A stretch of DNA of 64,000 nt from Chirona hameri (GCA_036785665.1 JAXIVJ010000162.1:251001-315000), one strand, 5' to 3'; positions 11,267 through 22,352 are shown, counted from the first letter of the stretch. A program made the numbers and translations. The notes: a model not told the origin generated them from the sequence alone.

Positions 11267-11392
11267 ATGGAGGATGATGACCAAATTGAAAAGCCATTAT
11301 TTCCTCCATATTTAGGCTTTAACTATCCGGAGACGAAGAAGATGCTCCAGAAAAGAAAACTAGAAATTCGCGATGACCCACCTGCATTTTAA
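11267..11392 (+). CDS. Hypothetical 41-aa protein (small ORF), block A
   Basis: A 41-codon frame starts MEDDDQIEKPLFPPYLGFNY and ends with a charged stretch closing in RDDPPAF. Unlike most open frames in the spacers, it has a balanced, protein-like composition: an acidic start, an aromatic/Pro middle and a Lys/Arg-rich end. It is unchanged in blocks B and C, and a 5'-truncated relic with three substitutions lies upstream of copies 1 and 7. No signal peptide, membrane segment or known domain is visible. It could be a genuine microprotein, the first exon of a captured gene, or a relic. I do not recognise it. Confidence 0.4.
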   Translation: MEDDDQIEKPLFPPYLGFNYPETKKMLQKRKLEIRDDPPAF

Positions 11393-12030
11393 TTGGAAAC
11401 GCGACATATATCTGGCGCTTTTGTATCAACAGCGCCAAAGTCTGACAATTTGTTGACCAATACTCTGCTATGACATATTGTCGTATGTGCTTCTGTTCTG
11501 GCACTTCCGCTCTCAATATTCTGCTAAATAATTGTCTGGGAAAATCAAAATGACCTAGGTCAAAATAATTTCACAAATACCTTTAACATTAGCCGCAGTG
11601 GGCTGAAAGCTTTTCCCAAAAGTACGTGAAAATGTTGAAAGGATATATCGGCATATGGTAAATTGTAGTCAATATCAAGGGAAATAAAACCTTCCTAAGA
11701 AAGCTGGGCTTTTTAACTTCTAAGGCAATTATGTAAAAAAAAAAATGTTCAAAGATTACGGTAGTAGTTTCAAATCGCAAGCTATGAATATATTGCTCTG
11801 TCTGTTGTTCAAACTTAGTAAATGAATCAAAATACTGATATCGACTTACGCTTTCGTCTGAGTCAATTTTTATCAGACTGTCGTAAACGTCCAATCTACC
11901 AATCATGACGGTAACCACGAAATCATGGCGGTACTGCCCCGAGGCGAGCGGCGAGCCACACCCAACTGAGCGATCACTCCGGCAGCGGCGCGGGCTTTAG
12001 TTTTCAAGGACGGCGAAACAAGGTGCACGG
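11393..12030. other. Class B upstream region of copy 2
   Basis: No gene is seen. The sequence matches the upstream regions of copies 1, 7, 8 and 12, including the stretch with ACTGATATCGACTTACGC that is duplicated before copies 1 and 7. It becomes GC-rich over the last 100 bases before the TATA box. Confidence 0.6.
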
Positions 12031-12038
12031 TATAAAAG
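12031..12038 (+). promoter_or_regulatory. Class B TATA box of copy 2
   Basis: TATAAAAG lies 82 bp before the ATG. The surrounding 100 bases match copies 1, 7, 8 and 12. Confidence 0.8.
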
Positions 12039-12112
12039 TGGAGGGCATGTGGCGGGAGGTATACACTCACTGGTCTACGCTCCCAGCACCCGGAGATCCC
12101 AAATCTGCAGAG

Positions 12113-13979
12113 ATGAACGCCAAGCTTGCGGTAAGTGGCTCAGAAGGTTCAGAAGGGGAATTGCTTAACACGCGCACTGCAGGGGCTTTGCGCCGAACAC
12201 GAACTGCAGGGGGGGTTGATTTCCGCCCCCCCCCCCCCGAGATCTCGAAAACTACGCAACGTAGCGAGAAGCAAAAAAAGGCATGTGATAGCTTCATACA
12301 TGTTCTATCTAAAGTACATCAGTGATTTTTTAAGTCAGGTCAAAATTGAGGTCACCAGAGGTCATCAAAGGTCAAACTTTCCAGTTTTTTCCTGTTTTAG
12401 GACATCGCTCCTGAAATTCCCATATATCTCAGAAACCATGATGGTTAGATACAAACGGAAAGAAGCAAACGCCAGCCAGTTAAATTTGCAATCGCTAAAG
12501 TGTCCTCAGATTTGATCTCAGGGCAATATTTGAGGCTCCAGAGGTCAAACAAGAAAAAATTCCGTTTTTTTGCTAAATCGTTTTGCTATTAACATTTTAC
12601 TTAATAAAGATAACGTAAAACTGTTTACGCCATTGTGTTTATCTTGTCAAGGTGCTTTGAGTGATATATATGGTGACCTTGTTAAATCAACTTAACGATT
12701 TGACCTAAGGTCATGGTCAAGTGGTGACCCAAGTAGAGCATGTTGCATATGGGAAGACGTGTCTTGAAGAGACAAACACATTGATGTCTGTTTTACTTCT
12801 CTATCTTCATTATGTCGACAGTTATTGACAAAAAGGTGATGGTGACCTCGCATGACCTCAAATGACCCAATAGAGGTCACTGAACAAAACTTACACTTGG
12901 ATCATCAATAATATCCTATAATAACATGATCCAGAAGTAATTGGACTAGTACCATGCATATCCTTGCAATAGGAAGTATTTGTATATTTCCCCATTGACT
13001 TATCATGGGAGGTTACGAAATTGACCTGACCTTAGGTCACCGATATCAAAATTCAGAGGGAAATGAATTGTAAGCACTGATGCCCTCATGACATCCTGTA
13101 AGTTTCAACCTGATCGGTGAAAAACTCTGGCTTTGGTACAACTCCAAACATATTTGGTTGTGGGGTCACTTGACCTGGTCTGGTGACCTGACCTGAGATG
13201 ACCCGAGCATATTTTTTTTCTCAAAGTGTTCGCAATTGATCTCCTAACAGGTGTATCAAAACTCGGCGGCGGCGGCGCGCCGCCGTTTTTTTCGCTATCT
13301 TGGAAAAACCTGAGAGGGGGGGGGGGAATCAACCCCCCTGCAGGGCGCGGGTTAACTTCGCTGTGGTTTTGCCCGCATCTGAATGCTAAATGGTTCGATA
13401 ATAAAATATTGGAAATAAAAGCAAATATGTTTCATTCAGAATCATCTCTAAAATAAAATTGTTCGTACCTATATTACCTTGCATGTCCGTAACAATTATT
13501 ATTCCTGCAGACATCTATAATTCAATAGTGATCTGATGGACTCCAGCCACAATGTACCCATACACCATTATCTGAAAGCTTTGTTACTCCACTCATGCAA
13601 ACCTCCTAATGTTGTGTATACTGTTTTGCAGCTGCTGTGTCTGGTTGCCCTGGTGGCTGTTGTCTCTGCTAGCTCTGGCTACGGCGGATACCACGGTGGA
13701 TACCACTCCTACGCCGCTCCCTCCTCATACGGCGGCTACAGACGTGCCAGCCACGGCTACGGCGGCTACGGCGGCTACGGCAACGGCTACGGCAACGGCT
13801 ACGTCTCCCACGGCCGCCACCGCCGCTCTCTGGCCTACGCCTCGCACGGATACGGATACGCTCCCCGCAGCTACGGATACGCCTCCCACGGATACGCTCC
13901 CCGTAGCTACGGATACGCCTCCCCTGCGTACAGCTATGCTCCCCGTGCCTACGGATACCGTTCTGCCTACCACCACTAA
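12113..13979 (+). CDS. Gly/Tyr-rich secreted structural protein, copy 2 (intron carries a transposon)
   Basis: The coding region is 12113-12130 joined to 13632-13979, giving 121 aa, the shortest intact copy. The intron is 1501 nt instead of ~312 because a TTAA-flanked element sits 35 nt after the donor. The donor (GTAAGT) and acceptor (TTTTGCAG) are unaltered, so splicing should be possible. The protein has only two GGY units before the GNGY pair, GGYHSY in place of GGYRSY, RASHG, and RHRR at about residues 68-71. It ends APRAYGYRSAYHH, the RAYG variant shared with copies 8-10. The 3' flank changes identity downstream: it resembles copy 8 just after the stop, but copy 9 (including the LINE) from ~14.3 kb onward. 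That suggests this gene was created by unequal crossing-over. Confidence 0.82.
12165..13355. mobile_element. TTAA-flanked ~1.19 kb element in the intron of copy 2
   Basis: Copies 1 and 7 keep the empty site (GCTTAACTTCGC). Here TTAA is duplicated at 12165-12168 and 13352-13355 around ~1.18 kb of new DNA. The termini are imperfect inverted repeats, (C/A)CGCGCxCTGCAGGGG, followed by GTTGATT and a long C/G run. There are at least 15 AGGTCA/TGACCT half-sites inside. Bases 12330-12460 match, in inverse orientation, about 8800-8920 of the 3-kb TTAA element, so both belong to one family. No transposase is seen. Confidence 0.8.
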
Positions 13980-15397
13980 GTGTACACTTCACTGTTGGAA
14001 GCCTTTTTATAATTTTGGACGCGGAAACAATATACGGATGTTCATTTGATTGCAACAACTGTGTTTATGACATGGAAAAATATCAAGTTACTAAAAACAA
14101 CGACATAAAAAGCTTAAAAAGCAAGCTGCATCAAAATAGGCAAAAGACATGATTTGTTTTTAAGAAAACTGTAGCTTACAATTAGTAAGAAGCCAGCTGT
14201 TCACCATATCCTGATGGACAATTGACATCGTCCTAACATCTGAATCACAGTTCTGTTTTATTTTTCGTGTCCCATTCTCCTTCTATTACAATTAACATTC
14301 CAATTAAACTACCTGACCACAAACATTTAGTAGCTGAACATCAATAGCGAGCAAATGTATGCGTCTCATGCACGTCACACGTGAATTAAATTGCAAAACG
14401 TTCACGTGGCATTTTAAATATATTTGCAAAATATCTGTCCATATACGCACTTTTCGAATTATAGGTGCATACCGCATACGGACGCACTTACTAGGAGGAA
14501 GAGGGAGAAGGAGATAAGTGCGAAGAAAAATAAATAAATACAATACATAATTTGTACATTTTTAATTTAAATTTCGCATAAATAACTCCCATTTGTCCAA
14601 GGCCCTACAAAAACAGGTTGGGTGAAGTTCTATACCAAAATCATACTAAATTGTTACATAACATTGTGTTAACCTATCCATACAGTGGTAATTACGGTCA
14701 TAATGCCTCTCAACCTGGCAATTGACAACAACACAATATTTGCGAGACTGCAGACTTCAATAAAATTGGACAACACGCGGAACAAAGCAGTACCAAGAAT
14801 GCAGCAGTGAGCATCATGCCACTAAAACGCTGCTGGTCACGATCTAGCAATATGATGACCGGGTGTCCCGATGTGATCAAGTGTGAACATGAGTGCATTT
14901 TGCCCGTTCTGGTCACGTTCACTGTTCTTTATCGCCAACGATCTACGACGACAACGACGATGATATCCACGATAAACATTATATCCACTGTAAATGTCAC
15001 AGAAATCACCACCTATCTACTCTACCCCTACCGAACTACCACCACACCCCTTAAAATTTTAGAGGCCGCCAAAAGTACACTTGGCTTCTTTTATCCCGGG
15101 ATTCGTCTGTGAGCTCGTCTCGTCTTCCTTCAGCCAGCGACTCTGGCATGGCAGCTTGGCTATGGCGCCCCAGTGCTGGAAATCCCCGTGATCGACGTCC
15201 TATCTCACCAGCTCACGACCATCGAAAGGCGCTACCGAGTCCGGCAGCGGGTGATCCTTATGAGTGACTTGCACAAACCCATGGGAAACACCTGATAACT
15301 GCACTGCACACGGTGATTCTTCTACGTGCCTCCTAGACTGAAGTATATGCCCAGTCAGGGTTGATGACCTGCGTCACAGCAGTGGGAATCTAGGGGG
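13980..15397. other. Spacer downstream of copy 2, up to the LINE
   Basis: The 3' flank is type II. AATATA lies about 50 nt after the stop, and a stronger AATAAATAAA lies near 14530. The conserved spacer block with the MSIM... frame is at 14807-15112. Diagnostic bases switch from copy-8-like to copy-9-like between about 14000 and 14350. No gene is called. Confidence 0.55.
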
Positions 15398-17460
15398 TTC
15401 AGTTCAGTTCAGTTCATATATTGGCGAATCATTCCACGTTGTGGTTCAGTGTTTGATCCGTTTCAAAAACACCGTCAAGATGAGTACATAGAGGCATACA
15501 CATTACACATACATCGGTCAAGGACGCTAGAGACTTCTTCCGTCACATACTCGGGAAGGCGCATATGCCTAAATCAGACGCATAAATGTTAATACAGATG
15601 CAAATACAAATGCTAAACCATCTTTGCACCAAAGATGAAATTTCAAATCACAGATGATTTGGTATAGCGGCGAGAAGATCTGGTAGCGTACGAGCAGCCG
15701 AGGCGGCTGACGGCAGGTTGTTCCAGGACTGAGATGCACGGTATGAAAAAGAACTGCGAGCCAAGGAAAGCCGAAACGGAGGAAGCTGTAACTCGCCACT
15801 GACTGTTGCGCGAGTAACTCGCTGCGACACGGCCGAACGTCGGACAAATAACGACTGGACAGCTTTCGGAGTGTTTGCATCATTCAAAGCCTTGAAGACT
15901 TTAATGCAGTCACGATGTTTGACCAGGTCGTCAATTTTGCGCCAGCCAAGTTGATCTAAAATAGGCGAGATGTGGTAAAATTTTCGAGCACCTGTCACTA
16001 TCCGAGCCGCAAAATTTATTAGTTTTTGAATTCTGTGCAAGTGACAGGCTGCAGCTCCGCCCCAGATTGAGAGACAATAGATGATGTGGGGAAATACGTG
16101 AGCATGAATAAGGATCTTGCGGGTCTCTGGTGTGAGGTGGTGACGAATTTTGTAGAGTGAAAGAAGAATGGAGTTGCACTTTTTTACAACATTTGATATA
16201 TGCTCTTCCCAGGATAATTTATTGTCAAAAACCATTCCGAGCAACTTCACGGACGGGGAGGGGACCAGGACGTGACCGGGTATGTTGATTGAGAAGGAAC
16301 TGGTGTTTTTTAGAGACTGGGATGTGCCGACAAGAAGAAGAGTTGTTTTGGTAGGATTAATTTCTAAGGAGTTATATTTAAAGTTGGATTGGATAGACCT
16401 CAGTGTCTCCTCCTGGCGAGATTTCAGAGCGCTGAGCTGGTCTGGAGGAGAGGATTCTAAAAAGGAGGTATCATCGGCATAGGATACTAAGCGTCCGTGA
16501 GGCAGGGAGGATGCAAGGTCGTTTGTGAAAATGCTAAAGAGGACCGGGCCTGTTAAGGAACCTTGAGGAACGCCATGGGTCAGAGATAAGGAAAGGTTAC
16601 CGCCTCTCACCATCTGCCGACGCTCGCCAAGGTAGCTCGCGAACCAGGAACTGTCAATGCCGTACCATGCAAGTTTAGCAAGCATGAGTATATGGTCAAC
16701 GCTATCGAAGGCACGGCTCAGATCCACTGATGTGGCCGCGACGATGTGCCCCTCATTCATCCTGCATACCATCCAGTCAACGACATCGATGAGGGCATCT
16801 TCCGTGGAGTGACATTTGCGGTAGGCATATTGTGTGGAAGCCAGAATAGTATTACTAATCAAATATTCAGTAACCTGACGGCAAACGACCTTCTCGCAAA
16901 TTTTTGACAAGACTGGTAATATAGAGATTGGCCTGAAACTATTGGCTTCCTCATGAGATCAAGATTTGAATAGCGGCACCACACACGCCTCTTTCCAAGC
17001 CGAAGGAAAAACACGCGTACTGATCGAGGAATTCACCAAGTGCAATACATGAGGTCCAATTACTGCAAAACACTTCCGCACGGCTGCTATGGGCAGGCCA
17101 TCAAACCCGACGGCTTGGCTGGCAGACAGTTCACTGAGCGCGGCGGACAGTTCCGGAAGCGTAATCACACGAAGCGTCAGCCCAGCTGTCGTCACGCTGG
17201 GTGGCCTGGGAGGGAGGGGAGGTGCAGCGCTGCCACCAGCTGCTATCTCAGCGGCGATTTTTGTCCCGACATTGGCAAAATGTCGGTTAAATTCGTCCGC
17301 CTTTTCAGCGGATAACGAGGCAGGGTTATTCCAACTCCCTTTCGGCCGCATGACAAATTCGTTCACACCCTGCCAGAAAGCATTACGATCGCGCGACATT
17401 TGAGCACATACATATTCTCTACGTGACACGGCAAAGTGGCCCTTGACTACTTTGTCGTAT
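15398..17460 (-). mobile_element. 5'-truncated LINE (non-LTR retrotransposon), antisense, first copy
   Basis: The insert interrupts a spacer whose empty form is seen after copies 3 and 4 (AGGGGGTGTCGGGG); a short GGGG duplication flanks it. The element's 3' end lies at the left and has a (TGAAC)n tail, read here as TTCAGTTCAG. It is truncated in the linker between endonuclease and reverse transcriptase. Presence at the same site in the copy 9-10 spacer shows the insertion is older than that duplication. Confidence 0.88.
15648..17429 (-). pseudogene. LINE reverse transcriptase ORF fragment broken by a nonsense codon
   Basis: Read on the minus strand, the frame enters in the pre-RT linker (NAFWQGVNEF region). 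It continues through the finger motif ending VPLFKS and meets an in-frame TGA at 16959-16961, where the second copy has GGA. After the stop the same frame runs to 15648. It contains motif A (VDLSRAFDSVDH), motif B (HGVPQGSLTGP), the catalytic YADD box and a C-terminal LGW-x-KIDDLVKHRDCI segment typical of CR1/L2/Jockey-like LINEs. No endonuclease domain is present. It is an inactive relic. Confidence 0.85.
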
Positions 17461-18794
17461 GGGGTGTCGGGGCCATGCCTCTAAAAGGACTGAAATCGAC
17501 AGGAAACTGTCCCATCTTCTCATTCTCAAGGAAATCCATAGAACGTCATCAGCGAAAGTTGTTCCATCAATATTTAATGCACAAGCAAGCGAAATGTGAC
17601 TATTATTGGTGGAATAGTGTCGTTTTTATTTGTTCCACAAAACCAAGTTCTTTACCGTTCTTTATCCGCCAGTGCGTCGCACCAAATCTTGTGAGAAAAA
17701 CAAATCGAGGAAATGTAGTGTATGCGTCTACTTAGCCCAGGTCTGCTTCTGTCGCGAAAGATTTCTGACCAGCAAATTCGAGCGATTACTGTTTCGCCAG
17801 ACATCCAGCTATCAATATGCCTGGCTGGGCAAAACTAATCACTTGTTGTTCAATACCGAAGGAAGTGTTTAACATTCATGTTTGTATTCATGTCTGTAAG
17901 AACGTTTTCAATGTAGTGGATCTTTTATCACATCTATTCTAGCCGACTGGGCTTGGGTCGTAAAATGCATTCTGGAATATGGAGATTTTGATTTATTTAG
18001 ATGTTAGCTTTACAACTTATATTTAGGTACTCTGAATCCATTAGAGACTTCACCTGCTTATGCATTTTTCAAACGAAAAACTCGACAAAATAATGTTTTG
18101 TTTTCAAACCAAGCACAGTTGATTGAAAGGATAGATCAGATTGTCTCAGACTAGTAATCAATGACAACCATTTATTTGGATTAGAGCTGAGCCACCATTT
18201 ATTGGAATCAAATTGAACTAGACTGACCTATACGATTTATAGATTTGCATACTCTTCGTCACTTAAACATTGTCTTACTTTATCATCAGTGTGTTTTGTT
18301 GCCTCACCTGGTATTGTTAATGTTAATTAATTGCAAGAATCCATACGTTGAGATTGTATCAGCTTCGGTCGGAAAAGCTACATAGATTTTACCTTGATCA
18401 CTGCAAAGGTATGGACACTTATTTCCATGTGTACGTTGACGTTGGATAATATCAAGCTGATTGTATTCAAGCTATCAAGCTGGCGTATTGATTATCGTCC
18501 CAGTCTTTCAATTCGATGGTAGGAATATTCACAAAGTAACTGACACCTTATTTATAATACTTGCTGGATTAAATTAAATTCTGCTCCCTTTATATGTCGT
18601 TCAATTTTCTTCCTATTCGGCATGACATTCAGATTTTCCCCCTGGACGGGAAACATGTGGTCACCCTTGCCAAGCATCTTCAACGCTGTGGTAGTCCAGG
18701 CGCTTGTTCTGCCATGTAACCACATTCCAGCTCCAGAGAAAACCACGCAGCGGAATAGGGGAGGTGGCGTGGCGATTCTGCTCTAGCGATATTA
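17461..18794. other. Spacer between LINE and copy 3, class A upstream region
   Basis: No gene is called. A Cys-rich open frame (RSKSCEKNKSRKCSVCVYLAQ...) near 17630-17872 recurs at this place in most type II spacers, but its start and end vary between copies. The last ~300 bases form the conserved class A upstream region (TTATTTATAATACTTGC, a GGACGGGAAACAT stretch, and others) leading to the CRE. Confidence 0.5.
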
Positions 18795-18843
18795 TGACGT
18801 CATCACCAAGGTCGGAACTGCTTGGTAGCGCTAGGTATAAAGA
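18795..18843 (+). promoter_or_regulatory. Class A promoter of copy 3: CRE plus TATA
   Basis: A perfect palindromic CRE, TGACGTCA (18795-18802), starts 41 bp before TATAAAGA (18836-18843). The ATG lies 81 bp after the first T of the TATA box. ACTCACTGGTC near 18870 is shared with class B promoters and may mark the start region. Confidence 0.8.
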
Positions 18844-18916
18844 CCGTGGTACGCTGGTAGCAGACACACACTCACTGGTCTACTGCCCCAGCAGTCAGAG
18901 CTCCAAAAAAGCCGAG

Positions 18917-19604
18917 ATGAACGCCAAGCTTGCGGTAAGTAGCTCAGAAGGTTCAGAGGGCGAATTGTTCAACATTGCTTTGGTTTTGCCCGCATCTGAA
19001 CGTTATTTGTTCGCTCATATCATATTGGAAATCAGAGCAAATATGTTTCATTCAGAATGATCTCTAAACTAAAAATGTTCGTACCTATATTACCTTGCAT
19101 GTCCGTAACAATTATTATTCCTGCAGAAATATACAATTAAATAGTGATCTGATGGACTCCAGCCACAATGTACCCGTACACCATTATCTAAAAGCTTTGT
19201 TACTCCACTCATGCAAACCTCCTAATGTTGTGTATACTGTTTTGCAGCTGCTGTGTCTGGCTGCCCTGGTGGCTGTTGTCTCTGCTAGCTCTGGCTACGG
19301 CGGATACCACGGTGGATACCGCTCCTACGCCGCTCCCTCCTCCTACGGTGGCTACAGACGTGCCAGCAACGGCTACGGCGGCTACGGCGGCTACGGCGGC
19401 TACGGCAACGGCTACGGCAACGGCTACGTCTCCCACGGCCGCCACCGCCGCTCTCTGGCCTACGCCTCGCACGGATACGGATACGCTCCCCGCAGCTACG
19501 GATACGCCTCCCACGGATACGCTCCCCGTAGCTACGGATACGCCTCCCCTGCGTACAGCTATGCTCCCCGTACCTATGGATACCGTTCTGCCTACCACCA
19601 CTAA
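18917..19604 (+). CDS. Gly/Tyr-rich secreted structural protein, copy 3
   Basis: The coding region is 18917-18934 joined to 19248-19604 (intron 313 nt, GTAAGT donor), giving 124 aa. The signal peptide is residues 1-19. The mature N-terminal half (20-74) contains GYGGYHGGYRSYAAPSSYGG, then RRASNG, three GGY units and two GNGY units, and ends in RHRR (71-74). The C-terminal half (75-124) begins SLAYASHGYGYAPRSYG and ends with the RTYG variant. The RASN and RTYG combination is shared only with copies 4 and 5. This gene starts the most recent tandem series: its spacer to copy 4 is almost the same as that between copies 4 and 5. Confidence 0.87.
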
Positions 19605-22303
19605 ATGTACACTTCACTGTTGAAAGTTTTTTTGAATTTTAGACGAGGAAACAATATACGGATGCTCAATTGATTGCAACAACTGTGTTTATGACATTGA
19701 AAAATGTCAAGTTACTAAAAACAACGACATAAAAAGCTTAAAAAGCAAGCTGCATCAAAATAGGCAAAAGACATGATTTGTTTTTAAGGAAAATGTAGCT
19801 TACAATTAGTAAGAAGCCAGCTGTTCACCATATCCTGATGGACAATTGACATCGTCCTAATATCTGAATCACAGTTCTGTTTTATATTTCTTGTCGCATT
19901 CTTCTATCACAATTAACATTCCAATTGACCTACATGACCACAAACATTTAGTAGCTGAACAGCAACAGCGAGCAAATGCATGTGTCTCATGCACGTCACA
20001 CGTGAATTAAATTGCAAAACGTTCACGTGGCATTTTAAATATATTTGCAAAATATCTGTCCATATACGCACTTTTCGAATTATAGGTGTATATCGCATAC
20101 GGACGCAGTTACTAGGAGGAAGAGGGAGAAGGAGATAAGTGCGAAGAAAAAGAAATAAATACAATACATAATTTGTACATTTTGAATTTCAATTTCGCAT
20201 AAATAATTTCCATTTATCCAAGGCCCAACAAAAACAGGTTGGTCGAAGTTCTATACCAAAATCATACTAAATTGTTAAATACCATTGTGTTAACTTATCC
20301 ATACAGTGGTAATTGCGGTCATAATGCCTCTCAACCTGGCAATTGACACCAACACAATACTTGGGAGACTGCAGACTTCAATCAAATTGGACAACACGCG
20401 GAACAAAGCAGTACCACGAATGCAGCAGTGAGCATCATGTCACTAAAACGCTGCTGGTCAAGATCTAGCAATATGATGACTGGTTGTCCCTATGTGATCA
20501 AGTGTGAACATGAGTGCATTTTTCCGGTTCTGGTTACGTTCACTGTTCTTTATCGCCAACGATCGACGACGACAACGACAATGATATCCACGATGGACAT
20601 TATACCCACTGTAAATGTCACAGAAATCACCACCTATATACTCTACCCCTACCAAACTACCACCCCACCCTTAAAATTTTAGAGGCCGCCAAAAGTACAC
20701 TTAGCTTCTTTTATCGCGTGATTCGTCTGTGAGCTCGTCTCGTCCTCCCTCAGCCAGCGACTCTGGCATGGCAGCTTGGCTATGGCGGTCCAGTGCGAGA
20801 AATCCCCGTGATCAACGTCCTATCTCACCAGCTCACGACCATCGAAAGACGCTGCCGAGCCCGGCAGCGGGTGATCCTCATGAGTGACTTTTGCAAACCC
20901 ATGGGAAACACCTGATAACTGCACTGCACACAGTGATTCTTCCACGTGTCTCCTAGACTGAAGTATATGCCCAGTCAGGGTTGATGACCTGCGTCACAGC
21001 AGCGGGAATCCAGGGGGTGTCGGGGCCATGCCTTTAAAAGGACTGAAATCGACCGGAAACTGACACATTTTTTCATTCTCAAGGAAATCTATAGAATGTT
21101 ATCAACGAAAGTTGTTTTATCAATATGTAATGCACAAGCAAGCGAAATGTGATTATTATTGGTGGAATTGTGTCGTTTTTATTTGTTCCACAAAACCAGG
21201 TTATTTACCGTTCATTTTCCGCAGTGCGTCGCAGCAAATCTTGTGAGAAAAACAAATCGAGGAAATGTAGTGTATGCGTCTACTTAGCCCAGGTCTGCTT
21301 CTGTCGCGAAAGATTTCTGACTAGCAAATTAGAGCGATTACTGTTTCGCCAGACATCCCCAGCTATCAATATGCCTGGCTGGGCAAAACTAATCACTTGT
21401 TGTTCAATACCGAAGGAAGTGTTTAACATTCATGTTTGTATTCATGTCTGTAAGAACGTTTTCAATGCATGGGATCTTTTCTCGCATCTATTCTAGCCGA
21501 CTGGGCTTGGGTCGCAAAATGCATTCTGGAATATGGAGATTTTGATTTATTTAGATGTTAGCTTTACAACTTATATTTAGGTACTCTGAATCCATTAGAG
21601 ACTTCACCTGCTTATGCATTTTTCAAACGAAAAACCTGACAAAATAATGTTTTGTTTTAAACCCAAGCACAGTTGATTAAAAGGATAGATCAGATTGTTT
21701 CAGACTAGTAATCAATGACAACCATTAATTTGGAACTTAGCCACCATGTATTGGAATCAGATTGTACTACACTGACCTATAAGACGTATAGATTTCCATA
21801 CTCTCCGTCACTTTAACATTGACTTACTTTATCATCAGTTTGTTTTGTTGCCTCACCTGGTATTGTTAATGTTAATTAATTGCAATAATCCAGACGTTGA
21901 GGTTGTATCGGCTTCGTTCGGAGAAGCTTAACATATTTTACTGTGATCACTTCAAAGGTATGGGCACTTATTTCCATGTGTACGCTGACGTTGGATTATA
22001 TCAAGCTGATTGTATTCAAGCTATCAAGCTGGCGTATTGATTATCGTCCCAGTCTTTCAATTCGATGGTAGGAATATTCACAAAGTAACTGACACGTTAT
22101 TTATAATACTTGCAGGATTAAAATTAAATTCTGCTCCCTTTATGTGTTGTTCAAGTGTCTTCCTATTCGGCATGATATTCATGCATCTTCAACGCTGTGG
22201 TAGTCAAGGTGCTTGTTCTGCAATGTAACTATATTCCAGCTACAGAGAAAACCACGCAGCCGAATAGGCGAGGTGGCGTGGCGATTCTGCTCTAGCGTTA
22301 TTA
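19605..22303. other. Spacer between copies 3 and 4
   Basis: The spacer is type II and lacks the LINE; GGGGGTGTCGGGG at ~21014 is the empty insertion site. AATAAATAC at ~20152 is a possible distal poly(A) signal. The conserved spacer frame lies at 20428-20682 and the Cys-rich frame at 21149-21496. About 40 bp of the upstream region present before copies 3, 9, 10 and 11 is deleted here near 22180. No gene is called. Confidence 0.55.
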
Positions 22304-22352
22304 TGACGTCACCACCAAGGTCGGAACTGCTTGGTAGCGCTAGGTATAAAGA
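22304..22352 (+). promoter_or_regulatory. Class A promoter of copy 4: CRE plus TATA
   Basis: TGACGTCA (22304-22311) lies 41 bp upstream of TATAAAGA (22345-22352). The CRE is followed by CCACC here rather than TCACC as in other class A copies. Confidence 0.8.

Noticed and set aside
21149..21496. Cys-rich frame (RSKSCEKNKSRKCSVCVYLAQ...) in type II spacers
   Set aside because: Its start and stop differ between copies because of small indels, and it is deleted before pseudogene 6. No signal peptide or splice context was found.
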